Shown here one piece after another: positions 1 through 7,833 of a stretch of DNA of 15,162 nucleotides (positions are counted from its first letter, which is position 1; every line of letters begins with the position of its first letter). The notes beneath the pieces were generated by a model. It did no database searches, was not told where the DNA came from, and saw only the letters and a list, made by a program, of their open reading frames with translations. This DNA comes from Candidatus Equimonas enterica (lineage in GTDB: Bacteria > Bacteroidota > Bacteroidia > Bacteroidales > Bacteroidaceae). A program made the translations under genes and the position numbers. The DNA is taken from positions 1 through 15,162 of the forward strand of contig JAGHRU010000098.1 in the NCBI GenBank assembly GCA_018066225.1, written 5' to 3'.

Positions 1-2148
1 GCGCTCGGGCACGGCGAAGGTGTAAACACCATCGGCAAGCGTAGCGGCAGGCGTAGCCACGAGGCTGCATGTCTCGGCCGCCTCGTCGATGACGAGTTCG
101 CACTGGCTCAAAGCCACCTCCTGTCCAGCGGCATCGGTGAGCACAGGGGCTACGGTGCTGGAAGCCTCGGCGAGATCTACACTGCCAGCATAGGCGAAGC
201 AGATGGAAGCGCACGCAGCGACGGTGCTGCCGTCGGCAGGCGTAGCGGTGAACTGGGCAGGAACAACGGGGAGCTCCTCACCCTTGGTGACCGTATAGGT
301 GGCACGCACCTCGGCAAGAGGCAAAAATTCGCCACCACTGACAGCCTGATAGCGGAACAAGCCCTCGGGGACTACCATCGTGTAAGTGCCAGCGGGTACG
401 CCGACGAAGGTGATGGCGAAGCCGCCGTTGGTGATCTCAATCATATCGGCATCAATCGTGGTGGTACCGGCAGCGTCGGTGAGGGTCACCCAAGACGTGT
501 CGTCGTCCTCGTTGATAGCGAAACCAGCAGGGCCGTTGTAGCGCACCTCTACCGTGGTGAGCGTCTCTACGCTGCTACCAGTAGCCGGCGTGAGCACAGG
601 CGTAAGGTCGAGCGTGGGCTCGCCACCGATATTGACATCATAGTGTACCGTGATGAGGGAGTTCTCGCCCTCACCAGCGTTGCCAAGCACGCGGTGGCCA
701 GAGGCTGCATCGTTGGCCGCGATCTGTGCGTCAATCACCTTGGAGCGATACTCCACACTGGTGAGCCATGCAGAGGGGAAGGTGAAGGTGTAAGCATTGC
801 CATTGCTGCTGACATTAACGAACTCGATAATCTGCGAGCCGGAAGTGAGGTAGGTCTCGTCCATGTCGAGCGTAACGGGCGCATCAAAGGTGATGGTAAA
901 GGTGTTCTTGGTCTCATCGGTGATGGTGCTACCGCTGGCAGGATTGATGGTATAGCCTATCTCGGCATTGACATAGGGCAGAGGCTCGTCGCCGCTACCG
1001 GGGATGGTGAACTCCACCTCTATGGCTTCGCTCGGATCTTTGTCATCGAAGCCGTCGAAGGTGTGGGTGAACAAGCCTTTGGGCAGGAGTGCCTTATAGA
1101 CACCGGGCTTGGTGAGCTGGCCATTGGTGAAGTAGTCGCGCTTGGCAGCATCGGCAGTAAAGCTGATGGTGTAACTGTTGGCACTGTTCTTGCGCACGGA
1201 GAAGGCCTTGGCGATGGTTGTACCGACCACATCGGTCACATTGACCGCGAAGGTGTCGCTGTAGTTGGAAATCGTAGCCTCGGGACCATTGAAGGAAACG
1301 GTGAGGGTGCTGAAACTTTCCACCTTCTCTTTGTTGGTGGGGTTGGTGGAATAGATGACATCGGGCTTCACCTGCTCCTCGGCATTGGGATCGATGGTGA
1401 AAGCAAAGACGATTTCTTCGCTGGGCGTGCCGTCGATGGTATAGACCCCTGCGGGGATGGTGAAGGTGTACGCGCCAGCCTCGGTGATGACAGCACCATA
1501 CGAGGCAGAGAGGCTGCCCGTGACGGTCTTGCCGCCGTTGTTGTTGAAAGCAGTCTTGTAGAATGCATAATAGCAAGGTACGCCGTCGCTATACACATAG
1601 ACATAAGGGTCTTCAAATACGTTGCTATTGAAGGTCACCGTGCTGGCCTCGTTGAACGTCAGCGTGAAACTGCTGAAACTCTGCACCGTGGCACCCTTGG
1701 CAGGTATCATAGTGATGGGGCCGTCGCCCTGACCTTCCTCGCTGCCGCCGCCGGAAGACTTCACGGTGTAGTGCAACTTGATTTCGTCGTTAGCGTCCAC
1801 ATAGTAAGGCTCCCAAGAGATGTCGAAGATGAAGGTCTCGGCAGGGATAGTGATGGTGTAGTTGCCATCCTTGGTGATAGGCGTCTGCATCGTCAGCGTA
1901 GCACCGCCTTTGCCGTCGGCAGAAACGCGGACATTGCCTACGCCATTGCCCGTAGCATCATCGACCACAGCATTCTCGAGAATCTGCGTGCTGGCCGTGC
2001 TTGTGTTTTTTTCGAGGAATTGGAGGGTAATGCTGCTTATGGACTTAATCGTACTGCCACTTGTGGGCGATACTGTGTAGCGACCAGAGGTGGCAAAAGC
2101 CGTCACCGCAAAGAGCATCGCTACGAGGGTAAATAGAACTTTCTTCAT
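1..2148 (-). CDS. Secreted protein of about six Ig-like repeats (3' end outside window)
   Basis: The reading frame is open from the ATG at 2148 to base 1 (716 codons, no stop), so the C-terminus is missing. Residues 1-19 (MKKVLFTLVAMLFAVTAFA) form a typical signal peptide. The rest consists of about six units of 105-125 residues, beginning near residues 22, 144, 264, 396, 516 and 630. Each opens with a P-x-x-G-S/A-T-V-x-S-hydrophobic-T-L-x-F motif (for example TMIPAKGATVQSFSSFTLTF). Most close with a G-x-Y-T-hydrophobic-x-I-P-x-G strand (for example AGAYTFTIPAGVYTI). A Gly/Ser-rich linker follows unit 1 (about 131-143). This resembles SbsA-type Ig-like domains of surface proteins. No catalytic motif is visible, so a structural or adhesive surface role is inferred and no specific function can be assigned. 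It is last in the minus-strand cluster, 110 bp after the gene at 2259-3362, whose product carries one related unit. An A/T-rich leader and a hairpin precede it; no convincing promoter was found. Confidence 0.85.
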   Translation of the reverse strand, partial: MKKVLFTLVAMLFAVTAFATSGRYTVSPTSGSTIKSISSITLQFLEKNTSTASTQILENAVVDDATGNGVGNVRVSADGKGGATLTMQTPITKDGNYTITIPAETFIFDISWEPYYVDANDEIKLHYTVKSSGGGSEEGQGDGPITMIPAKGATVQSFSSFTLTFNEASTVTFNSNVFEDPYVYVYSDGVPCYYAFYKTAFNNNGGKTVTGSLSASYGAVITEAGAYTFTIPAGVYTIDGTPSEEIVFAFTIDPNAEEQVKPDVIYSTNPTNKEKVESFSTLTVSFNGPEATISNYSDTFAVNVTDVVGTTIAKAFSVRKNSANSYTISFTADAAKRDYFTNGQLTKPGVYKALLPKGLFTHTFDGFDDKDPSEAIEVEFTIPGSGDEPLPYVNAEIGYTINPASGSTITDETKNTFTITFDAPVTLDMDETYLTSGSQIIEFVNVSSNGNAYTFTFPSAWLTSVEYRSKVIDAQIAANDAASGHRVLGNAGEGENSLITVHYDVNIGGEPTLDLTPVLTPATGSSVETLTTVEVRYNGPAGFAINEDDDTSWVTLTDAAGTTTIDADMIEITNGGFAITFVGVPAGTYTMVVPEGLFRYQAVSGGEFLPLAEVRATYTVTKGEELPVVPAQFTATPADGSTVAACASICFAYAGSVDLAEASSTVAPVLTDAAGQEVALSQCELVIDEAAETCSLVATPAATLADGVYTFAVPER

Positions 2149-2150
2149 AA

Positions 2151-2187
2151 GGAAAAACGAATGAGGCATTTAGGAAAAACAAATGAG
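2151..2187. repeat. Short direct repeat with 22-bp period ahead of the Ig-repeat gene
   Basis: Two 15-bp copies that differ at one base lie at 2151-2165 (GGAAAAACGAATGAG) and 2173-2187 (GGAAAAACAAATGAG). The first lies two bases upstream of the start codon at 2148. On the transcribed strand they give two T-rich blocks between the hairpin at 2185-2226 and the ATG. They could act as a translation-initiation enhancer, a protein site, or be leftover slippage; the sequence does not decide. Confidence 0.5.
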
Positions 2188-2226
2188 TCACTCGCAGCAT
2201 ACCTATCAGCACGCCGCGAGCAACTC
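2185..2226 (-). terminator. Long hairpin after the 367-residue protein gene, with a T-rich 3' flank
   Basis: On the minus strand the outer arms GAGT and ACTC pair, a symmetric TG/TG internal loop follows, and the inner arms CTCGCGGCGTGC and GTATGCTGCGAG pair fully (with three G-U wobbles) around the loop TGATAG. The hairpin lies 32 bases after the stop codon of the gene at 2259-3362. It is followed on the same strand by ATTTGTTTTTCC, so it resembles an intrinsic terminator. It is also only 36 bases before the start codon at 2148, so it could instead be a leader structure or attenuator for that gene. Confidence 0.6.
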
Positions 2227-2258
2227 ATTATGATGAGGTTAATCTGTCCAGTGAAGGA

Positions 2259-3362
2259 TTACTTCAGGATCTTCTTGCCGCCCTGGATGTAAACACCACC
2301 CTGAGCAGGAGTTGCTACACGCACGCCGTTAAGACCAAAGACAGGAGCAGCCTCGCTCTTCTGGCCGACAGCGTCGATGCCTTCCAATACACTGGGATCG
2401 TAGTTGTTGCCCGTCACGTTGATGGTGAAGCTGTAGTCCTCGTCGAGTTCGCGCAGTGCCTGCTTCATGTCGCCGAAATAGAGGTCACCCTTGTTGATGA
2501 TGAAGGTGTAAGTACCTTTCTCGGTGATAACGAAAGGCACGCCGTCGTGATAAGGCACGAGGTCGATGGAGTTGTAGATCTGCTGCTCGGTGAGTTCTTC
2601 GTCATACTGATACTCGGCTTCGCAGTAGTAAACGCCGTCCTTATAGACCTTAGCGCAGTAGTGACGGATGTCAGAGTTGTAGTCATCAACGTAAACATAC
2701 TCGTCGGCACGGGGCTGAACAGCCCACTCGTTTTCGAAGGTAACGGTAAGATAAGGAATCTCATCGACCGTGCTGCCATCCTCGGGCGTGCTGCGTACGA
2801 CGTACTCATAGCCAGCGGTGTTGATGGTGTAGATGAGTTGGAAAGCAGGGGTTACCTCGGCGAGGTAGTAGTCGGTAACGTAGCCTTCTTCGTCGGTAGC
2901 CGTCACAACGTTGTTGCCGAACTGACCCTCGGGCACGTCGATGAGGTACTGGCCATCGCCAAACTTGGCAAGGTCGGACTCGAACATGATGTAGCCCACA
3001 TTGTTGTAAGCATAGTCGTAGTCGCCATTAGCACCGCATACGCGGGTGAGGTCGCCAGCCTGAGGCACATAGCCATCGGCAGTGATATCTACGCCGTCCT
3101 TAATCTTGTAAACGTCGATGGGCTTAACGCCACCGTTCTGATAGGTCATGATGTTGTTGTTGAGGCTGGTGAAGCCTTCAACGGTGACCGTAACGTGATC
3201 AAGGCTCTGCTGCACTTCGCTCTGGGAAGGGCCAACCAAGATGCGGTTCAAGGAGATGACCATGTTGTCAGTCCAGTTCTTCTTGAACGAGTCTGTTACC
3301 TTTGCATTTGCCGTGAAAGCAGCAACTGCAACAAGGAGAAGGGAAGTAAAAATCTTCTTCAT
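2259..3362 (-). CDS. Secreted protein of unknown function with one Ig-like unit and a C-terminal sorting-like tail
   Basis: 367 residues. The start at 3362 gives an immediate signal peptide (MKKIFTSLLLVAVAAFTANA) and an A-rich leader (TTCAAACACTT) typical of this phylum. The N-terminal half (about 25-175) is rich in Tyr and Asp and matches no family I recognise. From about residue 185 an Ig-like unit begins with RSTPEDGSTVDEIPYLTVTF, the same opening motif as the repeats of the gene at 1-2148. It closes with a GTYTFIINKGDLYF strand near residue 285, which again matches those repeats. The last residues, GGVYIQGGKKILK, resemble the end of a type IX secretion-type C-terminal signal, without the full length of that domain. 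The domain relation suggests it belongs functionally with the Ig-repeat protein downstream. The gene lies between two hairpins (2185-2226 and 3425-3466), so it could be its own transcript, although no good TAnnTTTG promoter is visible in the 116-bp upstream gap. Confidence 0.85.
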   Translation of the reverse strand: MKKIFTSLLLVAVAAFTANAKVTDSFKKNWTDNMVISLNRILVGPSQSEVQQSLDHVTVTVEGFTSLNNNIMTYQNGGVKPIDVYKIKDGVDITADGYVPQAGDLTRVCGANGDYDYAYNNVGYIMFESDLAKFGDGQYLIDVPEGQFGNNVVTATDEEGYVTDYYLAEVTPAFQLIYTINTAGYEYVVRSTPEDGSTVDEIPYLTVTFENEWAVQPRADEYVYVDDYNSDIRHYCAKVYKDGVYYCEAEYQYDEELTEQQIYNSIDLVPYHDGVPFVITEKGTYTFIINKGDLYFGDMKQALRELDEDYSFTINVTGNNYDPSVLEGIDAVGQKSEAAPVFGLNGVRVATPAQGGVYIQGGKKILK

Positions 3363-3424
3363 AAGTGTTTGAATTTGGTGAATTAGTAATTATAAGAATT
3401 TATGTTTGCTTGCTTCATTGAGCC

Positions 3425-3466
3425 GCCCTCGCCTTGCCGTGGCACGCCACAGCAAGGCGAGAGGGC
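3425..3466 (-). terminator. Strong GC-rich hairpin after the C10 protease gene
   Basis: The arms GCCCTCGCCTTGC and GCAAGGCGAGAGGGC pair over 13 bp with a two-base bulge. The loop can fold further through GTGG/CCAC. It starts 12 bases after the protease stop codon (3479-3481) on the minus strand. No T tract follows on that strand (GGCGGCTCAATGAAG), so it is not a textbook intrinsic terminator. A 3'-end-stabilising or processing hairpin is equally possible. Confidence 0.6.
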
Positions 3467-3478
3467 TGTCCGTGGTGC

Positions 3479-5893
3479 TTACTTGATGACCTTCTTGCCA
3501 CCTACGACATACACACCGTGCGCCTTGGCTTGACGCACACGGCGGCCATCGATGCTAAACGTAGGCTGCGAGGCGTCGGCCGTGGTGACAGCACCGATGC
3601 CGTCTGCGCTGGCGATGTTCATGCGCAACTTGTTGGTGATGCCGATGGGCAGGGTGAAGTCGGTGAAGGACATGTTCTTGTAGATGTAGTCCAGCACAGC
3701 ATAATAGGTCTTGCCAGCAGAGAGTTTGGTCTGATCGAGATAGACATTGACATAGACTTCGCCGAGCGAGCCAGTGGATTTGCCAGCGAGGGTATAGGAA
3801 GTCTCGCCCTTGACGCCCGTGTATTGCGTCATGTCCTCATCAGCATAGAGGAGCACACGGAAGTCGCCGTCGAAGTCCTCGCCCTTATTGTTGAGTTCTG
3901 CGCCAAACTTGACGTTAGTGCCGAGCGTGAAGGGGCCAGAGGCAGGCTGCTCAAACCACATCTCGTTGAGCGTAAACTGCGGGCCTACGGTCACCTCAGG
4001 GTCGTCGCCGCCACCACCCTCAGAGGGGTCTTTGATGGTGAACTTCACGTTGGTGGCAATCTTCTCGTGAGCCGAGCCCGTGATGTTGGTGCGGTTGTAG
4101 TTGAGCGCATTGATGGTGTAAGTGCCGTACTTGGTGTAGGTGACGGGGAATGATACCGTCACGCTTTCACCGGGATTGATGGTGTAATCCGTCTGGTTGT
4201 AGTACACTTTGGTGAGCGTCTTGGGAGCGTCGAAAGAGAGATTGAAGCGGCCGTAGATGACTTCATCGCTCGTGTTGGTCACGAGGCAGCTGAGGCCGGA
4301 CGAACCCACCTCGGGCGTCTTGACATCAAAGCTCCAGTTGCTCACCGAGAGGCCATTGGGATAGTATTCGCTCTGCGAGAAGGTGCAGACACCGTCGCGC
4401 ACCTTCATATCGACCCAGTTGGGCTTGATGCAGACCACGTGCAGGAGGTTGTACTCCGAAGAGCCATTGCGCTGCGTGTAGCCATAGACGCGGTAGTCGC
4501 CATCGGGCAGATCGGCGGGAATGGTCCACGTAGAGCCAGAGACATCGAGCTGAATGTTGCTTTGCATCGTCGCGCCAGAACCGCTGAGCGTACCCACGCG
4601 GCACTTGGCAATGACTTCATCGCCTTGCTTGATGAGCGCGCCCCATTCGCCACTATAAGATGTGCTATAGAAGTTGTAGAGCATATCGGCGGTGAGGTTG
4701 GCGGTGCCACCCACGCGTGCAGTAGTCGTAGTGGTGCTGATGCCGCCGTAGGTGTTGTAGGTGAAGATGGACTCTACATAGTCGCCCGTACCCTCCTCGG
4801 GACACAGATTGACGATACAGTCTTGATACTGGGTGAACTGGTCGTTGAGCTGCGCACCCACGCCAGTGGTCGGCGGATTGAGCACACAGATGTCGTACTC
4901 GCCGTCGCTCATGCCTTCCCAGCCCCAATTGACAACGAACAATCCCGTAAGGCCGTTGTAGCCGTGGATGACAAAGGCGTGACCACCTTCGCTGGACACA
5001 CCGTCGTAGATAAGGGGACGGCCAGCCTTGAGCTCGCCTACGGTGAGTTTCAACCACTCGCCGAAGGTGTAGCAATCGCGATTGACGAGTGCCAAGCGGC
5101 TGTTGTAGTGGAACACATCGCGGAGCGCGGCAGCATACATGGTGCTGACGCTACCGCTGGAACTGGTGCCGTACTCCATGTGGAGCGAAAGTCCTACATC
5201 GTGGAGGAGTTTGGCCACCTCGGCTTTCTGCGTGTCGTCGCCCTGACCACCGTTGTACTTGGGCAGCATCTTGGAGAAGTCGTAGGAGTGACCATTGCTG
5301 GCCTCCTTCGGCCACTCATGATAGCGCATCACCTGCGCCATGGCCGTAGCCATACAGCCTGTCCAGCAGTTAGTGGGACACTGGTTGTTGAAGGGCGCGC
5401 CCTGTCCCCACTTGATGTCGCCCAGCAGGCCTTTGATATTGACGTCGGCATAGGGCGCGAGCATAGCGGGAGTGATGGCGGCTTCGGGATGTGCCTCGAC
5501 ATACTGCGCAGCCTCGGCTGCATAGCCGAGCCAATAGCGCAGACCGTCGGGCATGTTGGGGTTATCGACATCGAGGCTACCCTTGTCGGAATAAGCCAAC
5601 ACGGGGCGCATGTTGTCGGAACCGGAGACTACGACGAAGCCTTCTTGGCTGTCGTTGTAGATATAATAAGGTGTATCGAGCACGCGCTTGACGTTTTGCT
5701 TGCCACGCGCAGCAGCCTTGGCCACCTGCTTCTGGGGAGCGAGCATGAGTTTGCCCTTGGAGATATGCCCACGCTGAGCCATGTATTGCTCGGCTATCTG
5801 GCGGGCTTGTTCTTCGCCACGCTGGTCGGCGGCAGCACTCAGCGGGAGCAGGAGCGCGGCGGTGGCGAGGAGGAAAGAATGGAAACGTCTCAT
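3479..5893 (-). CDS. Secreted C10-family (streptopain/interpain/PrtT-like) cysteine protease
   Basis: 804 residues from the ATG at 5893. An in-frame ATG 13 codons earlier would put MITFSHSSIRKTI before a good signal peptide (MRRFHSFLLATAALLLPLSA), so I chose the later one. Residues about 25-150 resemble the propeptide of C10 peptidases (QARQIAEQYM; GFVVVSGSDNMRPVLAYS). The peptidase domain is about 155-365. The catalytic Cys180 is in TGCMATAMAQVMRYHEWP and the catalytic His305 in GGHAFVIHGYN; the conserved Trp324 is in VNWGW. The family makes thiol endopeptidases activated by propeptide removal. The C-terminal 430 residues look like beta-sandwich modules, with a GGGGDD linker near residue 635. 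The protein ends GVYVVGGKKVIK, a sorting-like tail. The gene follows 5935-7749 by 41 bp with no hairpin between them, so the two are likely co-transcribed. No separate small inhibitor gene is seen. Family assignment is firm; substrate unknown. Confidence 0.93.
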   Translation of the reverse strand: MRRFHSFLLATAALLLPLSAAADQRGEEQARQIAEQYMAQRGHISKGKLMLAPQKQVAKAAARGKQNVKRVLDTPYYIYNDSQEGFVVVSGSDNMRPVLAYSDKGSLDVDNPNMPDGLRYWLGYAAEAAQYVEAHPEAAITPAMLAPYADVNIKGLLGDIKWGQGAPFNNQCPTNCWTGCMATAMAQVMRYHEWPKEASNGHSYDFSKMLPKYNGGQGDDTQKAEVAKLLHDVGLSLHMEYGTSSSGSVSTMYAAALRDVFHYNSRLALVNRDCYTFGEWLKLTVGELKAGRPLIYDGVSSEGGHAFVIHGYNGLTGLFVVNWGWEGMSDGEYDICVLNPPTTGVGAQLNDQFTQYQDCIVNLCPEEGTGDYVESIFTYNTYGGISTTTTTARVGGTANLTADMLYNFYSTSYSGEWGALIKQGDEVIAKCRVGTLSGSGATMQSNIQLDVSGSTWTIPADLPDGDYRVYGYTQRNGSSEYNLLHVVCIKPNWVDMKVRDGVCTFSQSEYYPNGLSVSNWSFDVKTPEVGSSGLSCLVTNTSDEVIYGRFNLSFDAPKTLTKVYYNQTDYTINPGESVTVSFPVTYTKYGTYTINALNYNRTNITGSAHEKIATNVKFTIKDPSEGGGGDDPEVTVGPQFTLNEMWFEQPASGPFTLGTNVKFGAELNNKGEDFDGDFRVLLYADEDMTQYTGVKGETSYTLAGKSTGSLGEVYVNVYLDQTKLSAGKTYYAVLDYIYKNMSFTDFTLPIGITNKLRMNIASADGIGAVTTADASQPTFSIDGRRVRQAKAHGVYVVGGKKVIK

Positions 5894-5934
5894 AATAGTC
5901 TTACGTATAGAGGAGTGTGAAAATGTTATCAATG

Positions 5935-7749
5935 CTATTTGATGACCTTGGCGGCCTTGTCACCATCGCGGTGGATATAGGTCTGTCCGTGCTGCATCTC
6001 GCTCTCGCTGACGCGGCGACCCGTGAGGTCGTAGTAGCCCGGCTCACCAGCCTTGTCGGCCAGCACGCTGTGCACGCCTTCTTGTCCTATGATGGAGCCA
6101 TCGAGGCGGCGCTGCGTGGCGTTGATGATGTGGCCAGAGGTGGCATCAAGGAGCAGGATGATGAGGCGGCAGTTGTCGGTGTTGGTCACGTTGGTGGGCA
6201 CGGTGAACTGATAGGAAGCCTCATTCTCCGTCAGACGCTTCACATCGGCGGGCACGCTGCCTTCCTGTCCGTAGAAACTGGGCTTGATGTCGCGCGCCAC
6301 GTCGTTGAACTTGGTCGTAACGTAGGGGTCGAGTTTCTCCCATCCGCCCATCTCTTCGCTACCACCAGAGAAGCCGTTCTTCTGACGATAGGGGCCGACC
6401 TCGTCTTCCACAATGACGTAGGCGAGGCGGTAGTTGAGGCCTGTGCGGTCTTCGCGGAAGACAGTCTTGGTGTCGATGTTGATGACGCCGGCGGTCGCAT
6501 CATAGGCCACGGTGGGCACGATAGCGGCTTCGGCTGGCATGGCGGCCTCCGACTTGTAGATGGGACGCAGCGTCTCATAACTCGGATCTACAACGTATTC
6601 GCCCTTGCGATTGACGGCAGAGTTGGGGAACGTGCTGAAGCGAGAAAGCAGGGGATTGTAGGCCGTAATCTGCATCTCGTCGCTGCTGTGCGCAGCGATG
6701 CCGATGAAGGAGTTGGGGAACTCCTCACGCATCTTCTCCAGTCCTACGATGCCACGCACGCACCACTGACACCAAGTGCCCGTACCTTCCTCAACGACAA
6801 CCACGCGCGTAAAGTCGTACTCGGTGACATCGAGGGTGGTGGTGAAGGTGCTGTTCTCTTGTGCTTCGTCGGCTGCGCCATCTACCGTAGCGAGGTGGCA
6901 GGTCACGTCATACTGTCCCTTCTCGGTGAAGGCGGGCAGCGTCATCTGGATGCGCTGCGAAGCCCCGGGAGCGAGGTTGCAAGTGCCCTGCACCGTGCCA
7001 GTCTGGCCGTTGCTGTAAGTGTAGTCGAGGCTATAAGCGGTCATCGTCTCGCTGCCGAGATTGACGAGCAAGGCCGAGAAGTCGAGCGGACGGCTGGGCA
7101 CGACAGCACCCACCTGGGCATCGAGCAGCGCGCCATCGTAGCGGAAACTACGGTCTCCCTCGATGACGAGGCGCATGCAGAAGCCGGGGAAACTCTGCAA
7201 CAAGCCGTAGTCGGCCCACTCAGAATCGTCCCAGCACCAGCAAGAACCCGAGGTGTAGAGGTCGTTGTCGCAACCTATGCAGCCGTACTTGGCGGCCTGC
7301 GGACTGGTGGAGAGCACGCCAGCACCGACGAGGAGGTCTTGTGCGGCCGTGATGTCCATGGGTGTCGCGAAGTCGATACGCTGCCAGCCGATGCCGGGGT
7401 TCTTATCCACAGCACTCTTGGCGAGGAAAGTCGCGTCGGCCTGTGCGGGATTGCCAAGCACGGGCTTATCGGTAGCGGTGTCCCAAGCGGCGAGGAAGGT
7501 GAAAGCCTCGTTGCAGAGGACCATCTCGTCCTTACCGCCGAGCGCCACCTCCACGCCGACGGCCTTCATGCCGACATAGGGCGCGAGTTGGGCTGCGGGC
7601 ATCTTGAAGCCACAGTAGAGGTAGTTGCCGATGCCATTGTTGAGCCCCTGCGTAGCCACGGGGATATAGGAGTAGCCCCACTTGACGGTGTCGGCCTGCG
7701 TAGCCGTAGCCGTGAGGAGAGCGATGAGCGCGAGTAAGATGCGTTTCAT
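5935..7749 (-). CDS. Secreted Omp28-like protein with a thioredoxin-type CXXC motif (copy 2)
   Basis: 604 residues from the ATG at 7749. The longer frame from 7806 would read through the intergenic hairpin and push the signal peptide MKRILLALIALLTATATQA inward, so it was rejected. An N-terminal domain (about 20-200) is rich in Cys (46, 79, 157, 160, 170, 172, 191). A beta-sandwich region (about 205-310) follows, and then a thioredoxin-like domain beginning VVVVEEGTGTWCQWCVRG with CXXC at 327-330. This GTGTWCxxC-x-R-G arrangement is that of Omp28-related outer-membrane proteins of Bacteroidales. The end (YDLTGRRV... AAKVIK) carries the sorting-like tail. It is clearly a paralogue of the next gene upstream: GxxVP-like AxxLAPYVG, TSGxCW and GSVP segments occur in the same order. 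The CQWC pair suggests disulfide exchange or thiol reduction outside the cytoplasm, which is inferred. It lies 84 bp after its paralogue and 41 bp before the thiol protease. Confidence 0.88.
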   Translation of the reverse strand: MKRILLALIALLTATATQADTVKWGYSYIPVATQGLNNGIGNYLYCGFKMPAAQLAPYVGMKAVGVEVALGGKDEMVLCNEAFTFLAAWDTATDKPVLGNPAQADATFLAKSAVDKNPGIGWQRIDFATPMDITAAQDLLVGAGVLSTSPQAAKYGCIGCDNDLYTSGSCWCWDDSEWADYGLLQSFPGFCMRLVIEGDRSFRYDGALLDAQVGAVVPSRPLDFSALLVNLGSETMTAYSLDYTYSNGQTGTVQGTCNLAPGASQRIQMTLPAFTEKGQYDVTCHLATVDGAADEAQENSTFTTTLDVTEYDFTRVVVVEEGTGTWCQWCVRGIVGLEKMREEFPNSFIGIAAHSSDEMQITAYNPLLSRFSTFPNSAVNRKGEYVVDPSYETLRPIYKSEAAMPAEAAIVPTVAYDATAGVINIDTKTVFREDRTGLNYRLAYVIVEDEVGPYRQKNGFSGGSEEMGGWEKLDPYVTTKFNDVARDIKPSFYGQEGSVPADVKRLTENEASYQFTVPTNVTNTDNCRLIILLLDATSGHIINATQRRLDGSIIGQEGVHSVLADKAGEPGYYDLTGRRVSESEMQHGQTYIHRDGDKAAKVIK

Positions 7750-7776
7750 GTTTGGGGAATGATGTTTTACGGCACA

Positions 7777-7813
7777 ACTGCGCGTGCTGCCCACACAGGG
7801 CACCACGCACAGT
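7777..7813 (-). terminator. Very stable hairpin between the two CXXC protein genes
   Basis: On the minus strand the arms ACTGTGCGTGGTGCCC and GGGCAGCACGCGCAGT pair at 15 of 16 positions (one G-G mismatch, one G-U) around the loop TGTGT. It begins 20 bases after the stop codon of the upstream paralogue (7834-7836) and lies 27 bases before the next ATG (7749). The 3' flank (TGTGCCGTAAAACAT) has no T tract. It may be a partial terminator, an mRNA-processing or stability element, or a leader structure. Confidence 0.6.
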
Positions 7814-7833
7814 CGGTCTGTCGAGAAATAGGA

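Noticed and set aside
2196..2203. TAGGTATG on the minus strand as a -7 element for the Ig-repeat gene
   Set aside because: It has one mismatch, lacks a properly spaced -33 TTTG, and lies within the loop and arm of the hairpin at 2185-2226.
3363..3420. Promoter for the gene at 2259-3362 (TATAATTA-like box on the minus strand)
   Set aside because: It resembles an E. coli -10 box, but Bacteroidota promoters need TAnnTTTG and a TTTG about 20 bp upstream, and neither is present.
5917..7737. Long plus-strand open frame (606 codons) opposite the CXXC protein gene; similar long antisense frames at 643-2136, 4439-5920 and 7759-9180
   Set aside because: They mirror the strand that shows signal peptides, CXXC or protease motifs and shared C-terminal tails. 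Their translations have no recognisable domain and odd composition. Long antisense frames are expected in G+C-rich genes with biased codons.
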